Shown here piece by piece: positions 63,203-64,000 of a stretch of 64,000 nucleotides of DNA. The notes beneath the pieces are model-generated. The model did not search any database, was not told where the DNA came from, and worked only from the letters and a program-made list of their open reading frames with translations. The position numbers and the translations under genes are program-made. How positions within the stretch are numbered: the first letter of the stretch is position 1; each line of letters starts with the position of its first letter. The stretch comes from Campylobacter novaezeelandiae. Its GTDB lineage: Bacteria; Campylobacterota; Campylobacteria; Campylobacterales; Campylobacteraceae. Location: NCBI RefSeq assembly GCF_004323845.1, contig NZ_QPGR01000007.1:1-64000 (forward strand), read 5' to 3'.

Positions 63203-64000
63203 ATGGATAAAGAACAATTTATCATCAACGCCTTTTTAAATTCTATAAATGGCGATGATGGTGCCATAGTCGATAACTGGTGCTTTAGTAAAGATTTGTT
63301 TTTTGAAAATGTTCATTTTAAAAGATCTTGGATGAGTTTAGAACAAATTGCAAGCAAAGCTTTGCTTATAAATATTTCTGATGCTATAGTGATGAATGCT
63401 AAACCAAAATACGCTCTTTTAGGACTTGCTTTACCAAAAAATTTAAGTAAAGCAGAAATCAAAGCTTTGCAAAAAGGATTTTTAAATACGGCTAAGAAAT
63501 TTAATATAAAAATTATAGGCGGTGATACAATAAGCAATCATAAAATTGATATTAGTATTACTCTTATTTCTGAAATTTTCAAAAAACCTGTTTTTAGAAA
63601 AGGCTTAAAAATAGGAGATTTATTAGCTTTTAGCGGAAATTTAGGTCAAAGCTTAAAGGGCTTAGAACTTCTTCAACAAGGTAAAAAGCTAAGCCCTAAT
63701 CATCGTTTCATCAAACCTAAAATAAGAAAAGATTTTTTTTACGAAATTGCTCAAAAACTTAGCTGTGCTATGGATATTTCAGATGGATTAAGCAAAGACT
63801 TATCACGCCTGCTTAAAATCAATAATCTAGGAATTTCTTGGTATAAAAATCTTAATTCTTATGAGTTATATAGCGGGGAAGAATATGAAATTTTATTTGC
63901 TTTTAATCCAAAATACGAAAATTTTATAAAACAATGTGCTAAAAAACACAAAGTTAAGCTTAATATTTTTGGTCAAGCTGTGAAAGGAAAATATGAATTT
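63203..64000 (+). CDS. thiL: Thiamine-monophosphate kinase ThiL (3' end outside the window)
   Basis: The open frame starts at ATG 63203 and runs 266 codons to the window edge. It phosphorylates thiamine monophosphate to the active diphosphate. Family motifs are GDDGAIV near residue 18, SKALLINISDAIVMNAKPKYALLGLALP, IIGGDTI, MDISDGLSKDL and YSGEEYEILF. The missing part is only the short C-terminal end. It is transcribed away from the rsmD group. Confidence 0.93.
   Translation, partial: MDKEQFIINAFLNSINGDDGAIVDNWCFSKDLFFENVHFKRSWMSLEQIASKALLINISDAIVMNAKPKYALLGLALPKNLSKAEIKALQKGFLNTAKKFNIKIIGGDTISNHKIDISITLISEIFKKPVFRKGLKIGDLLAFSGNLGQSLKGLELLQQGKKLSPNHRFIKPKIRKDFFYEIAQKLSCAMDISDGLSKDLSRLLKINNLGISWYKNLNSYELYSGEEYEILFAFNPKYENFIKQCAKKHKVKLNIFGQAVKGKYEF

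Overview
The window is about 28-30% G+C by eye, gene-dense and short-spaced. Its gene content is that of a thermotolerant Campylobacter: a flagellar set read from sigma-54 and sigma-28 promoters, the CetA/CetB/CetC energy-taxis cluster, oorDABC, and many small Campylobacter-type hypothetical genes. Gene blocks match segments I remember from C. jejuni NCTC 11168, joined in a different order, and protein sequences differ clearly (HemA, for example). I therefore read it as a relative of C. jejuni/C. coli and do not name a species.

Layout. 1-1673: end of an outer-membrane protein gene with a strong terminator, then an AT-rich accessory stretch with iteron-like repeats, inverted repeats and a stub of a KAP-type P-loop NTPase. 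1674-4858: hrcA-grpE-dnaK (minus) behind a consensus sigma-70 promoter. 5005-12352: lepP and folD (minus), then a cytochrome c, hemL, an AtpZ/AtpI-like protein, a membrane protein, an MFS transporter and a FliK-like protein (plus). 12353-14744: a decaying segment with a Dcu-type transporter broken by three frameshifts and an internally deleted AAC(3)-like gene. 14745-17234: initiator tRNA-Met and tRNA-Gln, ribBA, efp, rnpB. 17001-30834 (all minus): a flaG-fliD-fliS cluster, ubiD-like, hemC, fxsA-like, proS, hemA, polyprenyl synthase, small genes and oorDABC. 30959-37492: AsmA-like protein, mltG, flgB-flgC-fliE, ftsI. 37502-46940: mnmG, cetB, cetA, cetC, dctA, an inverse-autotransporter barrel, a Pit phosphate permease, mnmH. 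46924-50537: HIT protein, a degenerate TrpC-like protein, TPR lipoprotein, Cys-rich protein, methyltransferase and a small secreted protein. 50548-56124: TauE/SafE permease, a conserved protein and flgK-flgN-flgM-flgJ-flgI. 56293-60061: a psrABC/phsABC-like molybdoenzyme operon. 60319-64000: a shortened alpha-carbonic anhydrase, rsmD, two hypothetical genes and thiL running off the end.

Shared functions. Flagellar genes lie in four separate places, and promoter motifs tie them together: flgB and flgI carry GG-N10-GC sigma-54 sites, while flaG and flgM carry sigma-28 sites differing by one base in 27. Haem synthesis is represented by hemL, hemC and hemA. Anaerobic or microaerobic respiration is represented by oorDABC, dctA, the psr-like operon and the dead Dcu gene.

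I did not find a clear new multi-gene system. The most interesting points are the repeat-rich remnant before dnaK, the psr-like operon between flgI and rsmD, the carbonic anhydrase lacking its N-terminal part and both usual cysteines, an 87-bp identical tract shared by cetB and cetC, the absence of icd-mdh-sucCD beside oorD, and a hairpin that buries the flgN ribosome binding site.
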